A DNA stretch of 23,394 nucleotides, taken from positions 1 through 23,394 of the forward strand of contig DGTA01000153.1 in assembly GCA_002394165.1 (NCBI GenBank), in the 5' to 3' direction. A model generated the notes under the pieces. The model was given only the letters and a program-made list of their open reading frames with translations, did no database searches and was not told the origin of the DNA. A program made the position numbers and the translations under genes. This DNA is from Lachnospiraceae bacterium UBA4348 (lineage in GTDB: Bacteria; Bacillota; Clostridia; Lachnospirales; Lachnospiraceae). Shown piece after piece: positions 1 through 6,597 of this stretch. The first letter of the stretch is position 1. Every line of letters begins with the position of its first letter.

Positions 1-398
1 GTACCAACCATGTAGTTATCGAATGTTGCATAGTAGGAAACTGCATCAGAGTTCATCAGCAGACGGTCATAAGCAATAACCGGGATCTCATTCTCTGCAG
101 CAAGGTCAAGAGCCTCACCAAGGGAGTCGCCTTCGATAGCGGAAATAACCAGAACATCAGCGCCGTTACCGATCATGGTCTTGATCTGGTTCAGCTGAGT
201 AGCGGGATCGTTGGAAGCGAACTGAAGTTCAACTTCATAACCGGCCTCGGTCAGCTGTGCTTCCATGTTGGCACCATCCTGGTTCCATCTCTGCAGATCC
301 TTTGTCGGCATGGAAACGCCAACTTTTGCTGCCTGAGCGCTGAATGCCATTGCTGTAGCCATAGCGCCTACTAAAGCTGCTGTCAAAACTTTCTTCAT
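1..398 (-). CDS. ChvE-like sugar ABC transporter substrate-binding protein (N-terminal part, runs off the window)
   Basis: Extracytoplasmic Type I periplasmic-binding protein that would deliver a monosaccharide to an ABC importer. The visible 132 residues start with a Sec signal peptide (MKK, hydrophobic stretch, likely cleavage after AQA at about residue 23). The mature N-terminus KVGVSMPT, the QLNQIKTMI segment and the motifs VIAYDRLL and YYATFDN are typical of the ChvE/XylF branch of multiple-sugar or xylose binding proteins. There is no lipobox cysteine, unusual for a binding protein of a single-membrane Firmicute. The start is set by TAAGGAGGAGTAA immediately upstream. The C-terminal two thirds and any cognate ATPase and permease lie beyond position 1. 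The gene follows the DUF3798 transporter operon but has its own promoter-like site. The family is firm; the sugar is unknown. Confidence 0.9.
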   Translation of the reverse strand, partial: MKKVLTAALVGAMATAMAFSAQAAKVGVSMPTKDLQRWNQDGANMEAQLTEAGYEVELQFASNDPATQLNQIKTMIGNGADVLVISAIEGDSLGEALDLAAENEIPVIAYDRLLMNSDAVSYYATFDNYMVG

Positions 399-464
399 CT
401 TTACTCCTCCTTATAGAAATAAGAATACACTACGCGGGAGTCACTTACCCCCGTTTACGGAGCT

Positions 465-473
465 ATTATAACA
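465..473 (-). promoter_or_regulatory. Extended -10 promoter of the ChvE-like binding-protein gene
   Basis: On the minus strand this reads TGTTATAAT, a perfect -10 hexamer with the TGn extension. The -35 region is poor (TTTGTC with a 15-base spacer). A 7-bp hairpin with one G-U pair (435-453) lies in the leader, between the promoter and the ribosome site. This is a prediction from consensus only. Confidence 0.5.
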
Positions 474-534
474 TACCCCAAACAGGACAAAGTTGTTATA
501 AGTCTGCAAATTTTCGCAAAATAGGGCAAAATTC

Positions 535-570
535 TAGCATTTTCCGGATTCGGATGGCAAAAAAATGCTA
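535..570 (-). terminator. Possible terminator after the DUF3798 operon
   Basis: TAGCATTTT (535-543) and AAAATGCTA (562-570) form a 9-bp stem. Read on the minus strand the hairpin is followed by GAATTTTG, a weak U-rich tail. It lies between the large palindrome and the next promoter, where the upstream operon should end. Confidence 0.4.
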
Positions 571-574
571 ATTA

Positions 575-597
575 TGACAGGGGACGATTCTCTGTCA
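575..597 (-). repeat. Short TGACAG hairpin, partial copy of the neighbouring palindrome end
   Basis: TGACAG (575-580) pairs with CTGTCA (592-597). The stretch ATGACAGGGGACGAT (574-588) is repeated as ATGACAGGGGACAAT at 605-619, the left tip of the 264-bp palindrome. This looks like a duplicated end of that element. Strand is nominal. Confidence 0.55.
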
Positions 598-604
598 GCG
601 TAGT

Positions 605-868
605 ATGACAGGGGACAATCCCCCAGACAAACGTAATTTGGCAGCATACGGCCAATTCAAAAGATCTTAAGCATACGAAGCCGCTGAAGAAAATGCGAGC
701 CTAGCGGATGCTTTCAAAGCCTGTCTGAGCACACGTAAGTGTGCGAGTTGCGGAGAAAGCATCCCATTAGGCGGCGCAGCATTTTCAAGAGCGGCAAGTC
801 AGCTTAAGATCTTTGAATTGGCTGTATGCTGCCATTATGATTGTTTCTGAGGAGTGTCCCTCTGTCAT
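605..868. repeat. 264-bp imperfect palindrome (MITE-like element or very long RNA hairpin)
   Basis: The left arm from 605 matches the reverse complement of the right arm ending at 868 over nearly its whole length, with scattered mismatches and one-base indels. Best-matched blocks are the tips (ATGACAG), GGCAGCATAC-GCCAATTCAAA (from 640, mirrored to 833), AGATCTTAAGC and GGATGCTTTC. The exact centre is GCACACGTAAGTGTGC (729-744). I see no open frame in it. It starts directly after the stop codon of the DUF6672-like gene. It could be a non-autonomous palindromic mobile element, or a transcribed hairpin that protects or ends the upstream mRNA. The symmetry is directly visible; the function is inferred. 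Confidence 0.85.
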
Positions 869-869
869 A

Positions 870-1352
870 TTATTCGTCTGAAGGCAGTGCAAACTCATCC
901 GTGATGACCACATCCTCGGTCTCTTCCTCGGCGGTCGGTGTCGGGATGAATTCATCCATGTAGACGTCCTCTGCGGCTCCGCTTAAGAGAGCCGGCAGGT
1001 TCAGGACGATGCCGTCAATGTTGTAGGGCAGTTTCATGGAAACCGCGCTTCCCACTTTCTTGCTGCCCTTCTTGGGCGTGATGTGCAGCACCATCTTGAA
1101 ATCCTGTCCCATTACCGGGACCATACCGCGGTCTCCCTCGCTGAGCTTGGCCACGGACTTGTCGTTCACGAACACTTCCACTTTATAGAAGGGATCGTAA
1201 CTGGTTCCGTCCGCATCGAGCTTCTTGTTGTCAAAGTAGACGGTGTGGCCGCGGCCGATGACGGCCAGGATGACAGCCAGGGCGATCACGGCGGCAAGCG
1301 CCACGATCCGGACGATCAGTGAACGGACGGAGAGTTTCTTCTTATTATTCAT
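870..1352 (-). CDS. Small single-pass membrane protein of the DUF3798-type ABC transporter operon (resembles DUF6672)
   Basis: A 160-residue protein: a basic N-terminus (NNKKK), one transmembrane segment at about residues 11-33 ending in VIGRGHTVYFDN, then about 125 residues predicted outside, ending in an acidic Glu/Asp-rich tail. From memory, the GRGHTVY-DN motif right after the membrane segment and the place at the end of this operon type fit DUF6672; no search was possible. The function is unknown. Its position suggests an accessory subunit of the transporter, perhaps an anchor or a docking aid for the binding protein. The start at 1352 follows AAGGAGGGG; an upstream in-frame ATG lies inside that ribosome site. 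The first 8 bases overlap the end of the upstream permease gene, so translation is probably coupled. Confidence 0.75.
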   Translation of the reverse strand: MNNKKKLSVRSLIVRIVALAAVIALAVILAVIGRGHTVYFDNKKLDADGTSYDPFYKVEVFVNDKSVAKLSEGDRGMVPVMGQDFKMVLHITPKKGSKKVGSAVSMKLPYNIDGIVLNLPALLSGAAEDVYMDEFIPTPTAEEETEDVVITDEFALPSDE

Positions 1353-2469
1353 CTTTCCCCTCCTTCTCCTGATCAAGTCTCAGGCGCTCGCCTTCCATAC
1401 TCTTGACCCTGCGCTTATTGGTCTCATACATCACGAGCGCGATGGTGATGACCGCGTAGGATACGAACACGCGGAAGTATTCGCCGATCATGGAGTCGCC
1501 GGTGATGTAGGCACCCGCACGCGGGGCAACGATGAACATCAGGTGGAAAAGGATGACTCCCAGGAACACATTGCCGATGGAGGCCTTATCTACGGAGGCG
1601 CCGCCGACAAGAAGCGCTGCGATGCAGAACATGCCGATCTGCGAGTGGGCACTGTAGGTGGCGATATTGCCCATATTCTGCAGGTAGATCACCATGCCGA
1701 TGCCGGCAAGCACGGTGGAGATGATGATCGAGATGATCCTTGTCCGCTCCACGTTGATGCCCGCATCACGGGCCACTTCCATGTCCTGGCCGACTGCTCT
1801 CATATCCTGTCCGAGCTTCGTGCGGCGGAACCACACGATCACGAGGCACAGGACGGCGATCACGATAAAGGTCGCGACCGGGACCTTCACGCCCTTAATG
1901 TTGAGCGGGATGAGGTTGTCCAGATGCTGGCGCATGTTCAGCAGGCTGACCGTGTTACGGATGCCGTAGCCTCTGGGAAGCTTGATGGAGCCGTGTTTGA
2001 TCGGGATCACGGAGCCCATCAGGTAAAGCACGACCAGCTGGTAAACGCCGTTGATGAAGTAGCTGATGATGTAGCTCGTGATCATCTCGCGGCCTTTGGC
2101 CATGTTCAGGATCTTTCCGCAGAACAGTCCCAGCAGGATTGAGATCGGTACGGAGATGATCATGGCAAGCACCATGCCGGGGATCCCCACGATCTGCCAG
2201 TCGCTGACCAGGATCAGACCGATCTCACCGGCCATGGCGCCCAGCGTCATGCCGAAGTTCAGGCCCATTCCGGCCATGATCGGGATCAGCAGGGACAGGA
2301 TCAGGAAAGAGTTCCTGCCCATGCGGGTGACGATCTCATTGACCAGGTAGTTGGGTGAAAGTCCCGCAATGGGAATGCACAGCGCGCAGATGATGATGAA
2401 CATCATCGGCACGGAAGCCCTCGAAAGGAATGCGCCGAATTTAGCTTTTCTCATTGTCTTTTCGTTCAT
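1345..2469 (-). CDS. ABC transporter permease, BPD_transp_2 (RbsC/MglC-like) family, second permease of the DUF3798 operon
   Basis: A 374-residue polytopic inner-membrane protein of the branched-chain amino acid/ribose type permease family. It has hydrophobic segments throughout, GLNFG at residues 69-73 where sugar permeases usually have the IDLSVG motif, the coupling region RRTKLGQDMRAVGQD, the ARDAGINVERTRIISI segment and a late LVGGASVDKASIGN. A charged C-terminal tail (about 30 residues, Lys/Glu-rich) faces the cytoplasm. Its ATG overlaps the TGA of the upstream permease (ATGA), so the two are translationally coupled and likely form a heterodimeric channel. GGAGGG precedes the start. The family is secure; the substrate is unknown. 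Confidence 0.9.
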   Translation of the reverse strand: MNEKTMRKAKFGAFLSRASVPMMFIIICALCIPIAGLSPNYLVNEIVTRMGRNSFLILSLLIPIMAGMGLNFGMTLGAMAGEIGLILVSDWQIVGIPGMVLAMIISVPISILLGLFCGKILNMAKGREMITSYIISYFINGVYQLVVLYLMGSVIPIKHGSIKLPRGYGIRNTVSLLNMRQHLDNLIPLNIKGVKVPVATFIVIAVLCLVIVWFRRTKLGQDMRAVGQDMEVARDAGINVERTRIISIIISTVLAGIGMVIYLQNMGNIATYSAHSQIGMFCIAALLVGGASVDKASIGNVFLGVILFHLMFIVAPRAGAYITGDSMIGEYFRVFVSYAVITIALVMYETNKRRVKSMEGERLRLDQEKEGKDE

Positions 2470-3530
2470 TTCGATCCCTCCGTCTTCCTGGTGAGCGCAT
2501 ACAGGATCATGCCGTTGGAGGCGATGATGCGGATGACCTCACTCATATCCATATGGATCATGTTGTTCATAACGGTGGGAGTCATGGTGACGATGCCCTG
2601 GAAGAGGATCGTCCCGATGATCACGTTCATGATCGTCGCCTTGTTCACCGACGCGCCGCCGATCAGGATGGCGGACACAGCCGGAAGGGCCATGTAGAAC
2701 GGAGCCATGTAAAGCTGGACAAAGCCAAAGCCCTGTTCATACACCAGGATGCCGATGGCCGCGAGCCATGTGGACATGACCACCGACAGGAGGCGGATCC
2801 GGTCTACATTGATGCCTGCCGCGCGGGCAAACACCGGATTGGAGCCGACAGCTGTCATGGCTGTGCCGGTCTTGGTGTGAAGAAAAGCCCAGATCGCCGC
2901 CGCCAGCAGTGCGAAGAACAGCAGGGTGCCGGTCGGGATGACCAGGTTTCCGATCTTGATGCGAAGAATGTTCGCAAGCACCTGGGAGTAGTAACCCTCC
3001 AGGGAGATGGTGGTACGAAGTCCCTTGCCGGCAAGGCCCCAGACCATGTTCGGGCTCTTGTAGGGCAGGATCAGCCACATCATGCACATTAAGGATACGG
3101 AGGAGAAGCCCACGTAGGTGGCGATCATCATCTCTCCGCCTTTGATCTTGTTGAGCAGCCAACCGTAGCCGGTGCCGAAGATCAGGGCAAACGGCGTGGC
3201 GATCACGATGGCCATCACAAAGGACATGGCGCCCGTGAAGCCGAATTCGATCGAAAGGGTGGCGCCGAGCAGACCGGAGATGATCCCCAGCGGCAGTCCG
3301 AAATTAAGTCCGCAGCCGGAGTGGACCATCGGGACCATGGCCAGCACCAGGATGCCGTTCCAGGAGAAACGGGCAATGATATTTGAGATCTGCGTAGGCA
3401 GATCGGCGCCCACGAACGGGGCGAGGATCAGCAGGATCAGCAGGAACGCGGTGATGATGAGCCTGGGAAGTCCGAAGCTCTCCACAAGGTTCCGCAGCCA
3501 GCTCTTTTCTTTATTCTTTGTCTCGTTCAT
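2466..3530 (-). CDS. ABC transporter permease, BPD_transp_2 (RbsC/MglC-like) family, first permease of the DUF3798 operon
   Basis: A 354-residue polytopic permease homologous to its downstream partner but clearly diverged. The motif SGCGLNFGLPLG (GLNFG at residues 74-78) replaces the classical IDLSVGS of RbsC. TKTGTAMTAVGSNPVFARAAGINVDR is the cytoplasmic coupling region and LIGGASVNKATIMN the late conserved loop. Two distinct permeases with one duplicated ATPase is the layout of the BmpA/nucleoside-type and DUF3798-type importers, whereas ribose importers use one permease gene. The start is supported by TAAGGAGGG about 5 bases upstream; the gene begins 10 bases after the ATPase gene ends. 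Confidence 0.9.
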   Translation of the reverse strand: MNETKNKEKSWLRNLVESFGLPRLIITAFLLILLILAPFVGADLPTQISNIIARFSWNGILVLAMVPMVHSGCGLNFGLPLGIISGLLGATLSIEFGFTGAMSFVMAIVIATPFALIFGTGYGWLLNKIKGGEMMIATYVGFSSVSLMCMMWLILPYKSPNMVWGLAGKGLRTTISLEGYYSQVLANILRIKIGNLVIPTGTLLFFALLAAAIWAFLHTKTGTAMTAVGSNPVFARAAGINVDRIRLLSVVMSTWLAAIGILVYEQGFGFVQLYMAPFYMALPAVSAILIGGASVNKATIMNVIIGTILFQGIVTMTPTVMNNMIHMDMSEVIRIIASNGMILYALTRKTEGSK

Positions 3531-3540
3531 CCGACCCTCC

Positions 3541-5139
3541 TTATATCACCTGGGAGAGCATCAGCTCGCCCAGTTCTTCCACAGAGGACGACGCCGGAAG
3601 GACACCGGCGACCCTGCCTCCGGATACGATGGCGATCCGGTCGCAGCTTGAGCGGAGTTCCTCCAGTTCGGAAGAGACGATCACGACCGTGACGCCGTTC
3701 TCCCGGTTGAAACGCCTGAGGGCCTCCAGCACCAGCGCTTTGGCGCCAACATCGATGCCGCGGGTAGGTTCGGATACGAAAAGCATCCGCGGGTTGAGGG
3801 CAAAGGCCTTGGCCAGGCAGACCTTCTGCTGGTTGCCGCCGGAGAGCTCCTTCGCCTTCTGTTTGGAACTGGTGCAGCGGATGGCCAGCTCCGAAATGTA
3901 TTTGTCCGTCACTTCCTTGATGGCCTTCTCGTCACGCCACTTGACCAGCCCGCCCAGGTAGTTCTTCAGGAAACGGTTCTGGATCTGCATGGCCGGGAAG
4001 GCAATGTTCCATTCAAGGCTCTCGTCAAGCAGGAGTCCCACGCCGCGGCGGTCCTCCGACACAAAGGCAAACGAAGCGTCAAGGCAGCTGCGCGGTGAGT
4101 TCAGGGGGATCTCCTTCCCCTCGAAGACGACCGTGCCGCCCGCCGGATAGAGGCCCATGATCCCGTTGGGGATGCCCAGCTTGCCCTGGCCTGCCAGGCC
4201 ACCGATCCCGAGGATCTCACCCTCTCTCACGTCAAGGCTCACGTCCCTGACAGTCTCGCCGGGCATATCGACCCAGAGCCTTTTGACTGAAAGAATGACG
4301 GGAGCGTCCTTTTTCTCTTCCGCATCGGAGGAAGCGGCTGAAGCGGGCTGGTCCACATCGCGTCCCACCATCTGCCTGGTGATGATCGCTGTGGAAGTGT
4401 TCGACGAGGCCTCCTCGCTGACAACATATCCGTCCCGCATGACGACGACCTTGTCGCAGACAGCCATGATCTCCTGCAGGCGGTGTGTGATAAAGATGAT
4501 GGCGATGCCGCGCTTTGCCATGCCGCGGATCGATTCGAGCAGGGCATCGGCTTCTTTTTCAGTAAGCACAGCGGTCGGCTCGTCAAGGATCAGGAGCTTT
4601 AACTGCTCTTTGGACAGCTCCCTGGCGATCTCGGTAAACTGCTTGTGTCCGACGGGCATGTCGGAGATGATCATCTTGCGGTCGACCTTGACACCCATCA
4701 TCTCGATCGCGTTCGCAGCCCGCTCATCCATCATCGTTCTGTTAAGTGTATTCATACGATCTCCGAATACCTCGGAGACCAGATTTTTCTTTACCGGTTC
4801 CCTGTTGAGAAGGATATTCTCGGTGGTCGAAAATCCGGGAATCAGAGAGAATTCCTGGTGTACCATGCCGATACCGGCCTCAATAGCGTCAAAGGGAGAG
4901 TTGAACTGGACCTTCTGTCCGTTCAGGAGCACTTCCCCGCCGTAGCCGCCTGTCTCACGGATCATATCCGCGCCGAACAGGATCCTCATCAGGGTGGACT
5001 TTCCGGCGCCGTTCTCTCCCACCAGGCCGACGACCTCGCCCTCATGAACCGTGAGGTTGATATCCGTCAGGACCTGGTTGCCGAAGAAGTCCTTTTTGAT
5101 ATTCCGCATCTCTAAAAGCGGAGCATTTCCATTATTCAT
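3541..5139 (-). CDS. Duplicated sugar-type ABC transporter ATPase of the DUF3798 operon
   Basis: A 532-residue protein with two fused nucleotide-binding domains, the RbsA/MglA layout. Domain 1 has Walker A GENGAGKST (41-49), Q-loop Gln95, Walker B LLILDEP (182-188) and switch His219, with a degenerate signature region (MPVGHKQ). Domain 2 has a modified P-loop GGLAGQGK (313-320), a good signature LSGGNQQKV (432-440) and SEPTRGID (456-463). This split of good and degenerate motifs is normal for the family, where only one composite site is fully active. It energises import through the two downstream permeases. A 102-base gap with a strong hairpin separates it from the binding-protein gene, suggesting lower expression than that gene. 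The ligand cannot be read from the ATPase. Confidence 0.93.
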   Translation of the reverse strand: MNNGNAPLLEMRNIKKDFFGNQVLTDINLTVHEGEVVGLVGENGAGKSTLMRILFGADMIRETGGYGGEVLLNGQKVQFNSPFDAIEAGIGMVHQEFSLIPGFSTTENILLNREPVKKNLVSEVFGDRMNTLNRTMMDERAANAIEMMGVKVDRKMIISDMPVGHKQFTEIARELSKEQLKLLILDEPTAVLTEKEADALLESIRGMAKRGIAIIFITHRLQEIMAVCDKVVVMRDGYVVSEEASSNTSTAIITRQMVGRDVDQPASAASSDAEEKKDAPVILSVKRLWVDMPGETVRDVSLDVREGEILGIGGLAGQGKLGIPNGIMGLYPAGGTVVFEGKEIPLNSPRSCLDASFAFVSEDRRGVGLLLDESLEWNIAFPAMQIQNRFLKNYLGGLVKWRDEKAIKEVTDKYISELAIRCTSSKQKAKELSGGNQQKVCLAKAFALNPRMLFVSEPTRGIDVGAKALVLEALRRFNRENGVTVVIVSSELEELRSSCDRIAIVSGGRVAGVLPASSSVEELGELMLSQVI

Positions 5140-5186
5140 AACGATCGGCTTACCTTCCGTAATCTAGTCGCTTAAATTTCATAAAG

Positions 5187-5216
5187 CAGGGGGAAGGGCA
5201 TCCGCTCTTCCCCCTG
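5187..5216 (-). terminator. Intercistronic hairpin, likely attenuator between the binding-protein and ATPase genes
   Basis: CAGGGGGAAG and CTTCCCCCTG make a perfect 10-bp stem with a 10-base loop. On the minus strand it is followed by CTTTATG, too U-poor for full termination. Such hairpins after the first gene of an importer operon commonly keep the binding protein more abundant than the membrane subunits. Confidence 0.7.
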
Positions 5217-5241
5217 TCGTCAAAGGTCATGTGATATGCTC

Positions 5242-6504
5242 TTATTTGGTGGTAAAGTACTTCTCGGGAACTTCGATCTCGGTGGATCCCATGTAGTGAC
5301 CCGGGTCGCCCATAATATAGGTATCCTGGTAAACAAGGAATACATTGCCCATCTTCACGCCCGTGTCTGCATTGGTGTAGTTGGAGCCGTTCCAAGCAGC
5401 ATTGGGTGAGAATACCTGGTAAGCAGCAGCGATGTCATCGATGTTGTCCAGCTCTGCCTTGCCGTCGATAACGTTCATGGCATGCTGTGCAAGACCTGCG
5501 GAAACGGTGTAGCCATAGGAATAAGCCCATGTACCGAATCTGCCTGCGCCGCCTTTTTCAACGACTGCTTCCTCAACCTTGGCAAGGATCTTCTCGAAGT
5601 CGCCGGCTTCCTCGGTGAGGTCAAGTCCCAGAGCTCCGGGATAGCCCATCAGCGGGGAGGGAAGGTCAGCCTCGATGAAGTATCCGCCGTACTCGAGCAG
5701 CTGCTTCAGAAGGGGCTCAGTGTGAGCATCGTTGGTGCAGAAGTAAGCGGAGTTCGTGCCGTACTTCTCGATCCACTCCGGAACATGCTCAAGGATGTAA
5801 GCCTGGGCACCCGGTACGCCGACATCGGTGGTGGGATCGGGAGCGGTCTCCATCTCGAACTTCATGCCGAACTCTTCGCAGGCTGCCTTCATGATGGCAA
5901 CACGGCGGCTCATCGTCTCATAGGACAGATGACGCGGGAAGGAAATGTGTACGAAAGTATCGCAGCCAAGCTCGTGAGCGGTGCGGATGATCAGATAGCC
6001 GCGGGCGACGAAGTCGTTGTTGCAGACAAGGTCAGCAGCGGAACCGATCTCGGGAAGGTCCTCGTGGGACTCACCGGCGATGCAGAGGATGTCAGGTCTT
6101 CTCTCCTTGATCTGACGGAAAGCCTCGGTGGTGCCGGGGATCGCCTGGTTGACGATGATGGCCTTCATATCGGGATCATCAGACAGGTTGACGATCGTCT
6201 GGATGGTGGTCTCCAGCTCTTCAGTGAAGTTGTCCGGATAGATCGCGAGTTTCACGCGGTCTTCGCCGTACATAGCCTGGAAAGCTTCCGCGCCGCGGCG
6301 GTCATCTTCAGACTGTGAAACGGAACCGGTCACGATACCGATGTGATAATCGCCTGAAGCGGCGGTTTCGGTGCCGAGCTCTTCAGCCACTGTTTCTTCT
6401 GTTTCTTCGCCAAGATCAATGGCCTCAACGCTTGCCGCGAATGCAGACAGAGCAAAGGACATAACCATGATCACGGAGATCAGAAGGCTCATGATTTTTT
6501 TCAT
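5242..6504 (-). CDS. DUF3798-family substrate-binding protein, first gene of a five-gene ABC importer operon
   Basis: A 420-residue secreted protein: Sec signal peptide (MKKIMSLLISV..., cleavage near ALSAFA), a short acidic linker rich in Glu and Thr (about residues 25-48), then a DUF3798 (PF12683) domain beginning YHIGIVTGSVSQSEDDRRGAE. Family-type segments include NFTEELETTIQTIV, FVHISFPRHLSYETM, YFCTNDAHTEPLL and PLMGYPGALGLDL. The fold is related to Type I periplasmic binding proteins, and the operon context makes it the ligand receptor of an importer. The ligand of this family is, to my knowledge, not established. The start at 6504 is chosen because AAGGAGG lies 9 bases upstream and the next 24 upstream in-frame codons do not look like a signal peptide. 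There is no lipobox. A consensus promoter lies upstream. Confidence 0.9.
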   Translation of the reverse strand: MKKIMSLLISVIMVMSFALSAFAASVEAIDLGEETEETVAEELGTETAASGDYHIGIVTGSVSQSEDDRRGAEAFQAMYGEDRVKLAIYPDNFTEELETTIQTIVNLSDDPDMKAIIVNQAIPGTTEAFRQIKERRPDILCIAGESHEDLPEIGSAADLVCNNDFVARGYLIIRTAHELGCDTFVHISFPRHLSYETMSRRVAIMKAACEEFGMKFEMETAPDPTTDVGVPGAQAYILEHVPEWIEKYGTNSAYFCTNDAHTEPLLKQLLEYGGYFIEADLPSPLMGYPGALGLDLTEEAGDFEKILAKVEEAVVEKGGAGRFGTWAYSYGYTVSAGLAQHAMNVIDGKAELDNIDDIAAAYQVFSPNAAWNGSNYTNADTGVKMGNVFLVYQDTYIMGDPGHYMGSTEIEVPEKYFTTK

Positions 6505-6547
6505 TACTCTTTTCCTCCTTGAAAATATTGTGTCAGAAACAAGTTTT

Positions 6548-6576
6548 ATTTTACACCCGATTAATCTGAGCGTCAA
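6548..6576 (-). promoter_or_regulatory. Sigma-A promoter of the DUF3798 transporter operon
   Basis: Minus-strand TTGACG (6571-6576), a 17-base spacer and TAAAAT (6548-6553). It lies between the stop of the pseudo-ATPase gene (6598) and the binding-protein start. No terminator is visible in this gap, so readthrough from the two-component operon may add to its expression. Confidence 0.75.
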
Positions 6577-6597
6577 CTAAAGTACAGCGTATTTAAC

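Noticed and set aside
605..868. Riboswitch or CRISPR-like array
   Set aside because: There is no repeated spacer structure and no match to a riboswitch core I recognise; the dominant signal is a single two-arm palindrome.
1243..2142. Long open frame on the plus strand opposite the second DUF3798-operon permease
   Set aside because: It is a mirror of the permease codon pattern, His/Asp-rich with no domain, and lacks a ribosome site; the minus-strand protein is clearly the real gene.
6505..6576. N-terminal extension of the DUF3798 protein
   Set aside because: The extra 24 codons contain the promoter and ribosome site and would bury the signal peptide.
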